From NCBI GenBank assembly GCA_028622995.1, contig JAJQJQ010000077.1, forward strand, positions 186,001-250,000: a stretch of DNA of 64,000 nt. Reading direction: 5' to 3'. Position numbers and translations under genes: made by a program. The notes beneath the pieces are model-generated. The model searched no databases. It was not told where the DNA came from and saw only the letters and a list, made by a program, of their open reading frames with translations. This document shows, one piece after another, positions 21,269 to 33,755 of this stretch; within the stretch, counting starts at the first letter, position 1, and every line of letters begins with the position of its first letter. Source of the stretch: Panagrolaimus kolymaensis. Lineage: Eukaryota; Nematoda; Chromadorea; Rhabditida; Panagrolaimidae.

Positions 21269-23497
21269 TTAAAGTTCATCATGCTTTTCAATTTTCCGAA
21301 CTTCAATCCAATCAAATCCATAATTCATTGCTAAATTATCCCAAAATTCAATTCGATCTGACCATAAATTATTCATTATTTTACTTTCTGCATTTATTTC
21401 AACATACGAAATATTTGAATCTTGAATTTGTGGAACGTTTAAATTATTGGTTGTTGGTTTTCTAAAAAAAAAATAAAATGTCTGATATTTAATTACTTTT
21501 TTTTTAATTTTTACCCAAATTTCGCGAAATTTATAAACAAATCAACCATAGTTTCTTGGACTTTAGCAACTTCACCTTCCAAAGGTAAAGCGGGAATATT
21601 AAAAACAGAACCAAAAAAATTAGATAATTCTGAAGCATGAGCTGCGCCATCAAGAAATTTATGTTTCATTTTTTCTGGAACAAAATTATAAACATAATAA
21701 TAAACTTTGAAACTAGCGGCAACTTTTTTGCGAGCTTCTCGAATTGAAGCAATATTAAAATTGATATCAGAAAAAAGTTGGGCGTAAAGATGTAAATAAA
21801 AATTTCGATTATATGAAATTTTTTGTTGTTGTTGTTGAAATTCATAAAAGTTTATTATTTTTTCTGCCGCTTCAAAAGCATGGGATCCAAAAGCTTCGTG
21901 AGTTCCAAAAAGATGATGAACGGTTTCAGCAAAATCTTCGCGTGAATAATTTTCAGCTTTCGAAATTGGAATTGGAACGTATTTGGAAGAAGGGTCATTG
22001 AGGCGGCCACTAAGAGCTTGAAAAAGTTTTTTTTTTATTTAATTAAAAAACCCTGATTATTCTTAAATTTGCATAAAGAAACATAAATTTTTTGATTTTT
22101 ATGTTAGAAATTTTCAACATTGGCCATTTCGTAATAAAATTTATAGAAAAATGTTTAAAAAATTGTAAAAAATAGTAAAACCAAATTTTTAAATAATAAA
22201 ATATTTAAAAAAAGCTTATTTTTTCATTTTCGTTAGAAGTTCCATTTTTAAAAATTAAATTTCTTAAATCACTCAAATTTTTGTGATAATTATTTTTTCC
22301 TATCAATTTTGATTTGAAATAATTTAAATAACTTTTTTAAATTTATTTTCTAAATCTTACCAAAAACGATATGTTCTTGACTGCAACTCCCCATAAAAAT
22401 TTCTATTTTAGGAGCTTTTTTGATTGATTCATCAAAACTTTTAGCATATAAAAATTCTCCATCAATTCTTGGATGAAAATAGGCCAAATTTGTGCTATCA
22501 TGTTTCAAAACATATTTTGCAAATGTTGAAGTTGCATTTTTTATTTCTTCTGTACTTTTCGTTTTGAGACATTCTTTAACATTTTTATTTTTTTTATTTG
22601 AGCATCCTGCAGCTTCAGCAAGATGGGTGCTGGATTTAAGAACTTCATCGGTATGAGCCCAATTAGATAAAGCTGACCCACTCATTGGAATGGCCCGAGC
22701 AAACAAGCCTTCAGCTTCTGGAGACATCGTCAGCCAAGAAATACTTGCCCCTCCAGCAGATACACCAAAAATGGTTACAGCTTTTGAATTTCCACCAAAA
22801 TCTTTTATAATTTTTTGAATAAATTTTAAAGCTTGAATTTGATCCCATAATCCATAATTACCTGGAGCAATGGAATCTCCTGTGGAAAAAAATCCAAATG
22901 GACCCAATCGATAATTAATTGAAATAAAAATTATTCCCTTTGAAACCATTCGAGTTGAAATTTCTGTATAATTATAATCAGAGGATGAACCAATTAAAAA
23001 TGCTCCACCATGAATCCAAACCATTACTGGATAACCTTCAGAATTTGGAGATGGGGCTGCAGGTTTAATTATATTTAAAGTTAAACAATTTTCTATTCCA
23101 TTTGGAGCTAATTTATCTGGATATGTTGCACATGGAAGTCCATAATCTTTTGCTTGAAATGGAGTTGTCCAAGGTTTTGGAGGTAATGGTTTCTGAAAAA
23201 AAAAAAATATATTTTGAGTCTTTGAGGTTTAAACTTTGCTTTTCAGAATATTAAATTTTACATTTTTTTTTATTTAAGAATTATGTTTCACATTTATTCT
23301 CTCACCTCAAATCTCAATTCATTAATTGGTGGTTGGGCATAAGGAATTCCCAAAAATATTTCAGTTTTAAATCCATTTGGAGTTTCATAATTAAACCCTT
23401 CAATTTTTCCATATTCTGTTGTAACTATTGGATTCACATTAATGGATTCAGCATCTAAAATTAATTTAAGAAAAAATAAAGCAGCAAAACACCACAT
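21269..23497 (-). CDS. Type-B carboxylesterase with C-terminal HDEL (GES-1-like)
   Basis: Exons 23497-23306, 23192-22361, 22016-21515 and 21461-21269 join to 572 residues. The N-terminus MWCFAALFFLKLILDAES is a signal peptide. The esterase/lipase alpha/beta-hydrolase fold is shown by FLGIPYAQPP (near 50), ENCLTLNI, the oxyanion motif MVWIHGGAF, nucleophile elbow GVSAGGAS, an acid candidate in SQEH, and the catalytic-His motif GAAHASEL. The chain ends KHDEL, an ER-retention signal as in nematode gut esterase GES-1 (KDEL), so it should hydrolyse esters in the ER lumen. The elbow has Val where GESAGG is usual. Intron three separates EHIVFG from the rest and is 344 bp. A perfect orthology claim needs a tree. 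Confidence 0.92.
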
Positions 23498-24344
23498 TTT
23501 TCTGAACTCTAAACATGAATGAAAGAGAAGAAAAAAATATATATATATAAAAACAAGGAAATAAATTTTATTTTAGTGTTGATGATGTTATTTTTTTTCT
23601 TTATCTATCAAAAAAGCAACAAAAAACTGATAAAAAAACATCAGAAAAATTCGAGTGACTTCAAACTTATTTTTTTTTACTGGCGTCAAAGACAAGAAAA
23701 AGGCAACATTGCTATATATTTTTTTTGAGACTTAAAAATACTGGTCATCGTGTTAATTTGAGCGCGCCATTTTTTAACCTTAAAAAATCAAATAACTAAA
23801 GACAAAGAATGGAACGAAAAAAGTATTGATTATTTTATATAAAAAAGCGATTGAATCGGCTCAAATTTCTTTCGTACTTTTTCAACCTTTAAAAGAAAAA
23901 ATTTTGGTTGGGAAACCGATTTTTTTTTCTTCATCAGGACTAAATTAAATTTAGCGAAAAAAGAAATAGTAAATTGAAAATAGCTTCACTCACTAGTTTT
24001 TTTTGAATATTTTAGTTTTGACACTTTTTTCTTTTAGTTTTCAAATTTTTTTTCGACACTCTTTAACCCCTGGGAAAAAACATCGCTTTGCTTAAATATA
24101 AATAACAACAATTAACAATTTTTTTATTTAACGAGTTACTATGAAGTGGAATTCTTCTTCAAGGATTTTCAAGAATATAACGATTTGAATTTTCACATGT
24201 TCCATTTTTCAACCAACTTACAAAAATGATGGAGAATTTTGCTTCAAGAAAATTTTCCATTTTTTGCTTGCTTTATTATATTTTTTTGTTTTGTAAAAGA
24301 CAATAAACGACTTATTAAAAAATCACAATTTATGGTTAAAGTTT
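23498..24344. other. Intergenic, no feature seen
   Basis: AT-rich DNA upstream of the esterase and downstream of the next gene's stop. An AATAAAC-type polyadenylation candidate near 24302 on the plus strand is not meaningful for the minus gene. No RNA gene or repeat recognised. Confidence 0.4.
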
Positions 24345-25540
24345 CTAAATATAAAACAAATTTTTTGCATAAGTAATTCTTAAATGACAGCCATCAAAAG
24401 ATTCATAATCAAAATTTTCAATAATTTCATGAATCTTTTGTATATCTTCTTCAAGCATAATCGATGGATAACTAATAGTAAATTTTACTCCTTTGTGTTT
24501 CTAAAATATATTTATTTTATGTTTTGCCTCTAAAATTTTCCAAAAAAATTAATTTCTTACTTTTACAAATTCACAGAAAATTTCGAGATCAAATAAAATT
24601 GGAATGGGTCTCAAATAAAAAGTTTTGAGGTGTTTAAATTTCGGCAAATTTAATAAATTTAAGCCTGTTTCATTCGTGGCACAAGAAATATTTAATACAC
24701 GCGAATCGCTAAAAAAAATACAACTGTTAAAAAAGCAGCAAAAACACGTAATAAATAAACAAAATTTTGCTTGCTTTAAAGTTTAAACAAAAAACTTTTT
24801 AGCTTTAATTTTTTGAAAAATTTCCAAACTTACAAATCAAACCCTTCAATATTTGGAAGTTCTTTCAACAAATCTTCAACCGAAACATTTTCGCCATTTT
24901 TTTCATTTTTCTTAACTAAAACATCGTCAAATTCCAGCTTTCTAACAGCACTTTTTGATGAAACCAAAATCAAATATTCTGAATATTTTAAAGTGCATTC
25001 AGCTAATCGAAGAATTTGAATTTGAGATAAATAAATTTTTGGAATTAATTTAGATAAACCATTCTTTTTGTATAAATTTGAAAACCATAATTCTCCGATA
25101 ATCCATATTTTATGTTTCACATTTTCTAGATTAATAATATTTTTTTGATTTAATTTTTCAATTAATGAAAGTCGTTTTGGAGTTATATTTCTTCGGCTAT
25201 TTGGTGTCAAACTAAGCCTTTTATGTTGCTTTTTATCGTCTTTGGCATCGATGTCAATAATAGATAAAATACTTTGTTGATTAATAAATTTTCTTGCAAC
25301 AATCAAAGGTTTTGAATGGAAAAAATATTTACATGTTTGAATTAATTTTTCATAAACTTTTGAGTTTTTAATATTTTTAAATAAATAATAAATAAAATGG
25401 CGAGGAATTGAAAATTGTTGAGGATATGGCGAAGCAAAGGTGTAATTTTTTTCTGCCACCACAAAACTGTTATTGTTCGACTTTCTTCTTTTAGCAATCG
25501 CTGGAGTAGTATTTTTTGGAGTTCGCTTTCCTACAAACAT
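24345..25540 (-). CDS. CKYFF-family protein, intact
   Basis: Exons 25540-24834, 24708-24561 and 24500-24345 join to 336 residues. The leader MFVGKRTPKNTTP contains AKRRKS; the core reads YPQQFSIPRHFIYYLFKN and QTCKYFFHSKPLIV; a basic insertion (HKRLSLTPNSRRNITPKR) follows; then VKHKIWIIGELWF and KYSEYLILVSSK. Exon 2 has NLLNLPKFKHLKTFYL and FDLEIFCEFVK; exon 3 begins KHKGVKF. Phase-2 and phase-0 introns are 125 and 60 bp. The YPQQF form and KHKIWI group it with 25810-26978 and 29770-30790. Confidence 0.87.
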
Positions 25541-25809
25541 TTTTAAACAAAAAATATTGTAAAAGTTTTTTATTTATAAAAAATAAACACAAAAAGCAAA
25601 CAAACAAAAATAAATTAATTTAAATAATAGTTTCCGGCAATTTTTTGAAGCTAATAAAAATGAAAAAATAATGAATATTTTGTGCGCGAAAATTTTTTTT
25701 GTGCTTGACTCCTCAGATCAAACTACAAAAAAAGTATTATTTGATTATTAAAAAAAACTTTCACAAGCCAAAAACAACAAACAAAAAAAATGAAGAAAGA
25801 TATTCAATA

Positions 25810-26978
25810 CTAATAATCATCTAACACATTCCATCTAAAACCTGGAGCGTTGATTTCTATTGAAAATCTTTGGAAATTTTCTTCCCATTCATCAAAAACT
25901 TTGCGATATTTCTCTTTGAGTTGGGGAGAAAAAGGATGAGAAAAAGTAATAATAAATTGTGTTTCTGAACGATGCATCTATAATTTATTTATTTATTTAT
26001 TTTTATTTTTTAAATTATTATCTTCGCGTATTTTTTTTCCTTACTTCAATAAAATCACCAAAAGTTTGTAAATCAAAAGATATCGGGCATTTACGTAAAA
26101 TAAATTCGCGTAAGTTTTGGAATCCAAGAAATTCGACTAGGCGCTGACTGGTTTCGGAAGTAATAATAGAAGAAGCGCCATGATCAGGAAGAGTACTAAA
26201 AAAAGATACAATATTTTTGTTTAATTAAATCCAAAAAGCATGTCCTTCAACGAATATTTTTCAAAAAATTCCGAAAGTTTAAAGGGTGCAAAAGAAAAAA
26301 CTCACTATTTCAAACTTTTATTTCATCTAAAATTTCTTCCAATCGAACCATGGAATCATCAGCCTTTTTAATAATCACTTTTTCAAGTATAAGTTCTTTA
26401 ACTTTTTTTGATTCCACCAAAATTAAATATTCTTCGTAGTTTAAAACTTGATTTTGTAAATTTAAAATCGAAATTTGGCATAAATAAACTTTTTGAATTA
26501 TTGCTGATACATAATTTTGACTTGGACAACGAACACAGCTAAGTACTTCGATAATCCATAATTTATGGGGAACATCCAAAACTTTAATAGCAAAGTTTCG
26601 ATTGGTTTCTTCAATCACCACCGCTTCAGAATTCAAATTTATTTGTTTTGCTTTTGTTGAATGTTCAACCAACCATAAATCAGTTCCATCGTTTTTAGCA
26701 ATATTTCGAAAAATAATAGGATTTTTTGAGAAAAAATATTTACATGTTTGAATTAATTTTTGATAAGCTTTTCCATTTTTTGTTTTCTTTGTTAAATAAT
26801 ATATAATATTTGGAGGAAGCTCGAACTGTTGAGGATACGGAAAAGCAAATGAGTATTCTTGCTTGAAAATAGTTCTAGAAGATGATTGCTCATTTTCTTC
26901 ATTGATTTTTGGCTTTTTTTCATTTATGTCGTCGTCTTCGTCCTCGGAAATTGCAGCTCGTTTAGTAGTTCCCCGCAT
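25810..26978 (-). pseudogene. CKYFF-family gene with one apparent frameshift
   Basis: Exon 1 from ATG at 26978 (MRGTTKRAAISEDED) carries KKPKINEE, YPQQFELPPNIIYYLTKK, QTCKYFFSKNPIIF, VPHKLWIIEVL and NYEEYLILVESK. At its 3' end the frame hits TGA after DEIKV, 12 bp before the expected phase-2 donor (about 26305). One extra A in the AAAA run near 26318 would restore SLK-Y and the normal junction. Exons 2 (26195-26045) and 3 (25977-25810) are open and well conserved. The frame also extends upstream to 27074, but TTTTCAG at about 27001 suggests the mRNA begins after it. Either a young pseudogene or a base-call error. Confidence 0.7.
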
Positions 26979-27517
26979 AGCTTGAAAGTTATTCGACTCT
27001 GAAAACAAAAATTGTTTAATCCAAGAAAGTAAATAATTGAACACATAATGAAAAATATTTAAATTTTGACACATTGGTGTCTATCAATTATTCGTACTCT
27101 TAGTTAGAAAAATAAAGAACAAGGTTGCCAGCCAACAAAAAAATATATATATATAAAAATATTATTGATCCCGCAAACGCAAAGAAGTATGCTTGAGAAT
27201 CTCCTAAGGACACATCATTACAAAAATCAAATGAATAAAAAAAAACAACCACAAACAAATTTATTCGATCGGGCTTTTTCTTAACTAATTTGTCTCATTA
27301 TATTCTCGAACTATTCAAAAAGCTTTCACCTTTTTTTCTCATCCTAATTTCATAATTTTTTGAACTAAAAGTTCAACCATTTATTTGGCGTTTTGCGTCT
27401 TTTTATCAACGCGTTTGATATTCAAGAATTACAAATTCTTTAAACTTTTTTGTAGTCTCTTCTTTATTTATTTATTTTTAGATCGAAACTTCAAATTTCT
27501 CTTCTTTTTTTCAAGCT
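26979..27517. other. Divergent intergenic region
   Basis: Sequence between two divergently transcribed genes, so it should hold both promoters. A TTTTTCAAGCT pyrimidine-rich acceptor-like stretch lies just before the plus-strand start at 27518 and a TTTTCAG on the minus strand at about 27001. No other element recognised. Confidence 0.4.
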
Positions 27518-29634
27518 ATGGCGGCTAACGTTGAAGAATGTATTGCAAGACTAAATGCTTCGGCGTTAACCAATCGAAATATGACTGCATATTTATCACC
27601 AAAAACCCAAACATCTTTATCTTTATTTGTTTTTGATCCAAAAAACCAATCAAAACATAAACGCTTTGATATCAACGACATTCGTGAATTTCTTAAAAAT
27701 ATTCCAATTTTTTGTCAACAAAATGTTCGATTATTTATTTGCAATGTTTTTGGCTTCAATCATCCATCATTTCCAAATAATATTGTATTTTGTCGAAAAC
27801 TAATTGAAACTCTTTCAAATAATGGAATGTCATTTCATTTTGTTACAAATGAAATAACTATTTTAACTTCGCTTTTAATTGCCGAGGATATTAATCGACG
27901 AGTTGCTCGAGATGTCATGGTAATCAATATTTTGGATGAAGAAATTAATGTTACCAAACTTCACGACGATGGTCAAGGATATCTAATTTCGGAGCGCTCA
28001 AAAATTAAAATCAATTTTGATGACGACGAAAAAATGGAAACTTCAAAATTGGCTGAACAAATTCTTGGAAATAAAAATAAATTTAATCCTAAAAAAATAA
28101 TTGCTTCTTCCATGAAATCCACAGAATCTCGAGAAAAAATTATTCAAATTTTAAAGAAAACTTTGGACCCCAAAAAATTGGTTATTTTTGAAAATTTCAA
28201 ATGGAATGCATGCAAAACGGTGAATGAATTATCAGATAATTGTTTCATGGATCGAGATTTGGGAAAAAGACATATCGTTCCGCAAATAATTAAAACTTTC
28301 ATTGTTGGCAAAGATAATTTTGTTAATGAAACAGACCATATTTTTTCTGAAACTGATATCCTTTTAAAAACAAAAAAATTTTCAAATTGTGGAAGATATT
28401 ATGATTGTGAAGAAACTACTTTGGTTTCAAGATGCCATCGAAGATTTTATGTAAGTTTTTTAGTTTTCAGTTAGCAAATTTTCTAAAACAAAAAAGTCGA
28501 ACGTCTTCTTCAAATGATTTTGGGAGTTTCATAAAAAAAATATTTTCCGAGATGGATTCTGAGAATTTCGAAAACTTTCGTAGATTGTAAATTAGCTAAT
28601 TTTTAGACAATCTTTTGACAATAAAAAAAGCCTTTGTGGAATTTAAATTAAAAAAAATGATTATTATATCCCATTCTTTTTTTTTTGCAACTTAATTACG
28701 AATTTTTTAACATATTTTTTTAGATTGGAGTTGAAAACCCTGATGGAAATACATTTTTCAAATTTCATTCTGAAGATGCTACCCGAGCAATATCCTGCCA
28801 CAAAATTGCTTTATGCCTTGAATTAAATCAAAATAACGATCCCGCGTTTCATCAGCAACCCTTTAATATTCCCGAAATTGAAACCCTTCCAGAAACTTTG
28901 AATGAAAATCTTAAATCCAAATTTCCTGTAATTGGATTTTGGGATAATTCTTCGATCATTTGTTTTTGGAATGAAAAGAAAAATGGATATGAATTTAGCA
29001 AAAAATGGAATGGTAAAAAATATTTTTTTTTAATTTTTGTTTTTAAAGTTTTAACAATAAAATCTTTTTTTAGGTTTGTACGGTAAAGATTTATTCTTAA
29101 GTTTCGAAGACAAAGAACCAAAATTAACTAACAAATATTTTAAGAAACCAGACTTTGTTGTTTACGGTAAAGCCAAATTTTTCTAGAAAAATTTAAATAA
29201 TTTTTTTAGACATTTTGAAACTCATGTCCTTATCTTCGAAAGACGCCACCAAAATTGACTCAGATATGAAAAATAGAATAATCACCGAAAATGAAAAAAG
29301 CGATGATGAAATTCTTGTGAAATTTAATTCTTTCCAAGAACAATCCGAAAAAATTGAAACTCCAACATTTTTCATGAAAATTTTGCTTCAAGAACATTTA
29401 AAAATTATTAAACAAGAAATTGGTTCCATCGAAGAATGTGAAAAAATTATTATATGTCTTTTTGATGAATTTGATTCTGAAGCGAAAAAACAAATTGAAA
29501 AACATTTCAAAGCCGCATGCAATTGTTTAAAGCTTGAACCTAAAATTATTTTTAACAATATTTATCAATGGTCTGGAAATGAATTGAGCGAATTGTGTGG
29601 TCCTAAAAAAGGCAAATTTTATGTTCATCCATAA
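27518..29634 (+). CDS. Uncharacterised protein, possibly a degenerate Hsp70/actin-like ATPase fold
   Basis: Exons 27518-28450, 28724-29012, 29074-29166 and 29210-29634 join to 579 residues. I do not recognise a close family. Some parts echo an Hsp70 nucleotide-binding domain: VRLFICNVFGF followed by a helix, then NGMSFHFVTNEITILTSLLI (like the Hsp70 stretch that ends in its EPTAAA segment), then DVMVINILDEEINVTKL (like the second phosphate loop strand), and KKIIASSMKSTESREKII where Hsp70 has its GG(S/T)-R segment. The glycines that bind nucleotide are missing, so catalysis is unlikely if the match is right. The C-terminal half is charged and helical. No signal peptide. The Hsp70-like idea is weak. 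Confidence 0.8.
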
Positions 29635-29769
29635 ACTTTTCTATTTAATTTTTGTTAAAAAAAAAATAAAGTTTTGTTTTTGACACGGATATTTTTACAT
29701 TCAATAAAAGTTTACTTTGTTAAAAAAATTGGAAATTTAAGAAAAGAAAAAATACAAAATTTTATTTTT

Positions 29770-30790
29770 TTACATTAAATAAAAAATAAATGGATAAGCT
29801 ATTCTTGTATTTTTAAAAGCACTTTCATACCTTGAATATTCAGCCCCAATATCTTGAAAATCTTCTTTAGATAATAAAGAAAAATAATATAATTCAAATT
29901 TGGTTTTTGCTTGTTTCTAAAAAAATTATTAGCATTGAAACATTAGAGACACTAAACAATTTTTATTTTTTACCTTTGTAAATTCACTAAATATTTGGAG
30001 ATTGAAAGATTTTGGAAGCAATCCTAATTTGAAATTTTTTAAATGTTGGAAAATGGGAAATTGTAAAAGCTTTTGAAAGGTTTCTATTGGCGCAATTGCC
30101 GAAATGTCTCCATCCATAATTTCACTAAAAAAAGTTTATTTTTATTTTTAATTCGATTAAATTTTATAACACAAAAAAGTTTTCTGGCGCCGAAAAATTC
30201 AAAATTATAAAATTTAAAAAAACCATTAAGCTTACTTACAATTGCCTTATTTTTGGGAGATGTTCCATAATTTTTTCTAATGTAACCAATTGGCCATTTT
30301 CATATTTGATAATTACTTTTTTCAAAAACAAAACTTCAATAGTTTTGGATGAAACCAATTTTAAAAATTCATTGTAAGTTAGAATTTCGTTTCTTAATTG
30401 TAATTTTAAAAGTTTGCATCGATAAAGTTTTGTAAGTAAATTTGGAAAAAGTAAATTGGAGAAAGTATAGTTATTCTCTTGAATAGCTTTAATAACCCAT
30501 AATTGATATTGACATTTTTCTGTTTCAAAAGCAAATATACTTGGTTTTTCTTCAATACTCATATATCTAACATCAAAAATCTTATAGCTTTCATTTGTAA
30601 ACCAATGTTGGCCGCCTTCATCAAAAATATTTTTAACAACCAAAATAGGATTATTTGAGAAAAAATATTTGCATGTTTGAATTAATTTTTGATATACTTC
30701 AGAATTGGATGGATTTTTTGTGATATAATAAATAATATTTTTTGGAATTGAAAATTGTTGTTGAAATGGCAAAGCAAAGGTGTAATTCAT
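29770..30790 (-). CDS. CKYFF-family protein lacking the basic leader
   Basis: Exons 30790-30240, 30124-29974 and 29916-29770 give 282 residues. The chain starts directly at the conserved block: MNYTFALPFQQQFSIP, NIIYYITKNPSNS, QTCKYFFSNNPILV. The later motifs are KCQYQLWVIKAI, NEILTYNEFLKLVSSK and VIIKYENGQLVTLEK. Exon 2 reads LLQFPIFQHLKNF and FNLQIFSEFTK; exon 3 starts KQAKTKF. Introns are 115 and 57 bp in phases 2 and 0. The lysine-rich leader of other members is absent, as also at 33756 and 38510, so a nuclear signal is not a family-wide trait. Confidence 0.87.
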
Positions 30791-31345
30791 TTTAAAACTT
30801 AAATTCTAAAAAACTTTTGATTTCCAAAGAAAAAAAGTTAATGCAAACAAAAAACAAAAACATTAATTAATTCAGTAAGGCATTTATTTCATTTTGCCAA
30901 AAACCAAAAAAACCAGTCTCACAGAGAAAAAAGGGATGAATAAGAATAGATGCAAGAGGAGGGGAAGTGAGTGTGAGGAAATGAAAGCAGCTTTTTTTGG
31001 TGAACAATTTTTTTGTTGTTGAGTTTGGTGCACCTTCTATTTTTGTTCTTGCACAAACTTACTAAAAAAAACATTGTTGGAATTTTGTTTTTGCTTTTTT
31101 AACGTAAAAAACAAAAAAATTTGCGTGGCTTTTCAAAAAATCGTTTGATTATAATAATTTTATAAATCCAGAAAATTGTGCGTGGAAAATATGTTTTTTA
31201 TATATATTAAAAAAGTTTTTTAGATTAAAAAAAATATATGTATTTATCAAACTATGGGAGTGCCCATTGATTATCTCTCCAAAATTTTAAATAATAATAA
31301 AAAAGGAAATAAATCTATTATTGTTGTGTGAGTTATTAAGTATTT
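30791..31345. other. Divergent intergenic region
   Basis: Between divergent genes; pyrimidine runs and AT-rich DNA, with several TTTTAG words shortly before the protease start. No RNA gene or repeat recognised. Confidence 0.4.
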
Positions 31346-33444
31346 ATGATGTCTTTATGGGAAGCCGCAGCAGCAACTTCTGCAATTGTTGGTGGCGCGG
31401 ATCCTTATGGGTTCGCTAAAATCTTAAAAATTGCCTATGATTAATTTTTAACTTAATATATGGTTTTTAGAAATAATACTACCTCAATGAATCCACGAAT
31501 TTCCGTGGCCTCAGCCTCCTCAAATTCATCATCGACAGACACAAAAATAGGCGCTTTTAATGTTTCTGGAACTTGCATAAAAAGAAAATCCCCTCAAAAG
31601 GTTGAAGTAATTGATAAACAAATGGAGCTACTTTCTGAATATTTAGCAGCTCCAAATCCAAATATTGATATACAAAAAAGTCAAATGGCTGATGATTTGC
31701 AAGAACCCAGACCCATGGAAGAAGATGATTGCCCAGAAGCTGAAGAAATTAAAGACGAAAACAAAAATAACGAAGCTGAAAATATTGGAGTTGTTGAAAT
31801 GAAAAATTTACCAATTCCCTCTTCCAAAAAGGTTGAAAATGATGATCTCGAAATAATTAATTCCCCCATAAAATCAAGATGTCTTCAAATTAATGATCAA
31901 AGTGAAAAGAATCGACTTTTTGGTCAAAGACAATACCCACCAGGAACAAGAATTCCAGTCTTTACTCGAAGTCAAGCTCATAAAGGTTTTGATCCTTATG
32001 AGTTCAGTGAAGTCGCATCATCTTCATCAACATCGTCTGCTTCTCGACAAACGCCAACTAAGTTGTTAAAGAGATCATTTGAATGCCAGAATGAAGATGA
32101 TGGTATTGAATATTCCTCATCAACAACAACACCGAAACCCAAAAAAATTTCTAAATCTTACAACAATTCTCCTGCCACTGTTCCAGGAAAAATCCCAAGT
32201 AAGAATATATACTTTTTATTTCATTGCAGTGAGTCCAGTGCAAAAACGCCTTCCATCAGCCAAGGCATAAGCAAATCGAAAATAAATAATTTGCATATAA
32301 AATGGAAAGAAACTTTATAATTTGCTTTTAAACAAAAAAAGGCTTTTTAAAAACCTAATTATTAGCTATAAAGAAATTTAGTAATTTTTATACTCTAACT
32401 TACAGTAGCGAAAACTACAATGCCACTGTTTATAAATTTCTAAAATCGCTTGCTTTTTTTAAATTTCATCCATAAACAACCATTTTTAAACTCAAAAAAA
32501 CTTTTTTCTAGCAAAGTAAAAAAATATTTTGAAAAAATTCTTTCTTGAGGCAATCTTGAGGCATTGACAAGCTAAAAAAAAGTGGCACTTTTTTCAAATT
32601 TTCATTTTTTCAGATTTACCAATTAACTATGAACAATTGCTGGAATCATTAGACTTCCAAACAAAAGGTCGAAAACAAGCTGATGTACCTTTTGGTGAAC
32701 TCAATATTAAAGGATATGATTTATATTCGCTTCGAACTCGTCAATATGTAAATGATATAATTATTGATCATTATTTACAATTGATTTGTAAAAGAAGTAT
32801 GGAAAAGCCTGAATATCGAAAAGTATGCAAATAAATTTGTAATAAAAAAAATTTATGCTAATTGTTTATTTTTTTAGTCTTTCGCATTGGCAACATTTTA
32901 TAGTACTATGTTTAGTAATGGCCAACAAAGTACAGATAAATTAATTTCATGGATAAAAAAGGATTTATTTGATTATGAACTCATTTTTCTTCCAATTAAT
33001 CAAGAAAGTCATTGGTTTTTATTTGTGGCGGATATGGTTAATCGAAATTATTTTATTTATGATTCGTTATTTGAAGGTGATTATAAATATGAATTAGGGA
33101 CAATTATGTAAGTTTTTTTTCTAAGAAAAAAGCTCTTTGCTTTATAACATCCATTTTTGCCAAATTTGCATAAATAATTTACCATTTTTAGATCTTTTCT
33201 CAAAGCCTATGCAATTTCAAAGGGGAAAGAAATAGAATGGAATGAATGGAGTGAGGCTCCAACTGAAAATCAATTAGGTCCTCAACAAAAAAATGGCGTA
33301 GATTGTGGAATTTTTCTTTGTCAATATGCTGAACATTTATCCCGAAATGCTCCATTGGATTTTGCTCAATGTGGAATGATTAATTATCGAAGAAGGATGC
33401 TTTATGAATTATTAATTGGAGAATTACTTGATCCAGATTTATAA
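31346..33444 (+). CDS. Ulp1/SENP-type SUMO protease (peptidase C48)
   Basis: Exons 31346-31410, 31471-32198, 32614-32822, 32878-33107 and 33192-33444 join to 494 residues. The first exon (MMSLWEAAAATSAIVGG) is inferred because its donor joins in frame at YGNNTTS. The N-terminal 260 residues are low-complexity, Ser/Pro/acidic, without a fold I recognise. The C-terminal catalytic domain shows the full set: His in ESHWFLFV, Asp in YFIYDSL, Gln in LGPQQKNG and nucleophile Cys in GVDCGIFL. It should process SUMO precursors or remove SUMO from substrates, usually at nuclear sites. Intron two is 415 bp and others are near 55-85 bp. Start choice is the least certain part. Confidence 0.9.
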
Positions 33445-33755
33445 TTAAAAAATTTTATAAAAATATTTTAAAAAATTGGATTGGATTTTATTAATATCAG
33501 AAAAAGCGGATAGAATAGTTATTTTTAAAGAAATACGGGATTGACACAAAAATTTCTTGTATGAATAATAATACAATATTTTATGGTAAAATTTAGAATT
33601 GTATGCATAAATTAATTATGTTAAATTTCGTTTTTACGATATGTATTTGAAAGTTTAATAAAATTGTTGAAAAATTAAAAAAGGAACTTTTTTCAATCAA
33701 TTTTAGATGATAAAGAAAAAGAAAAGAAACAAAAGCTTTGATCAAAAAAAAATAA

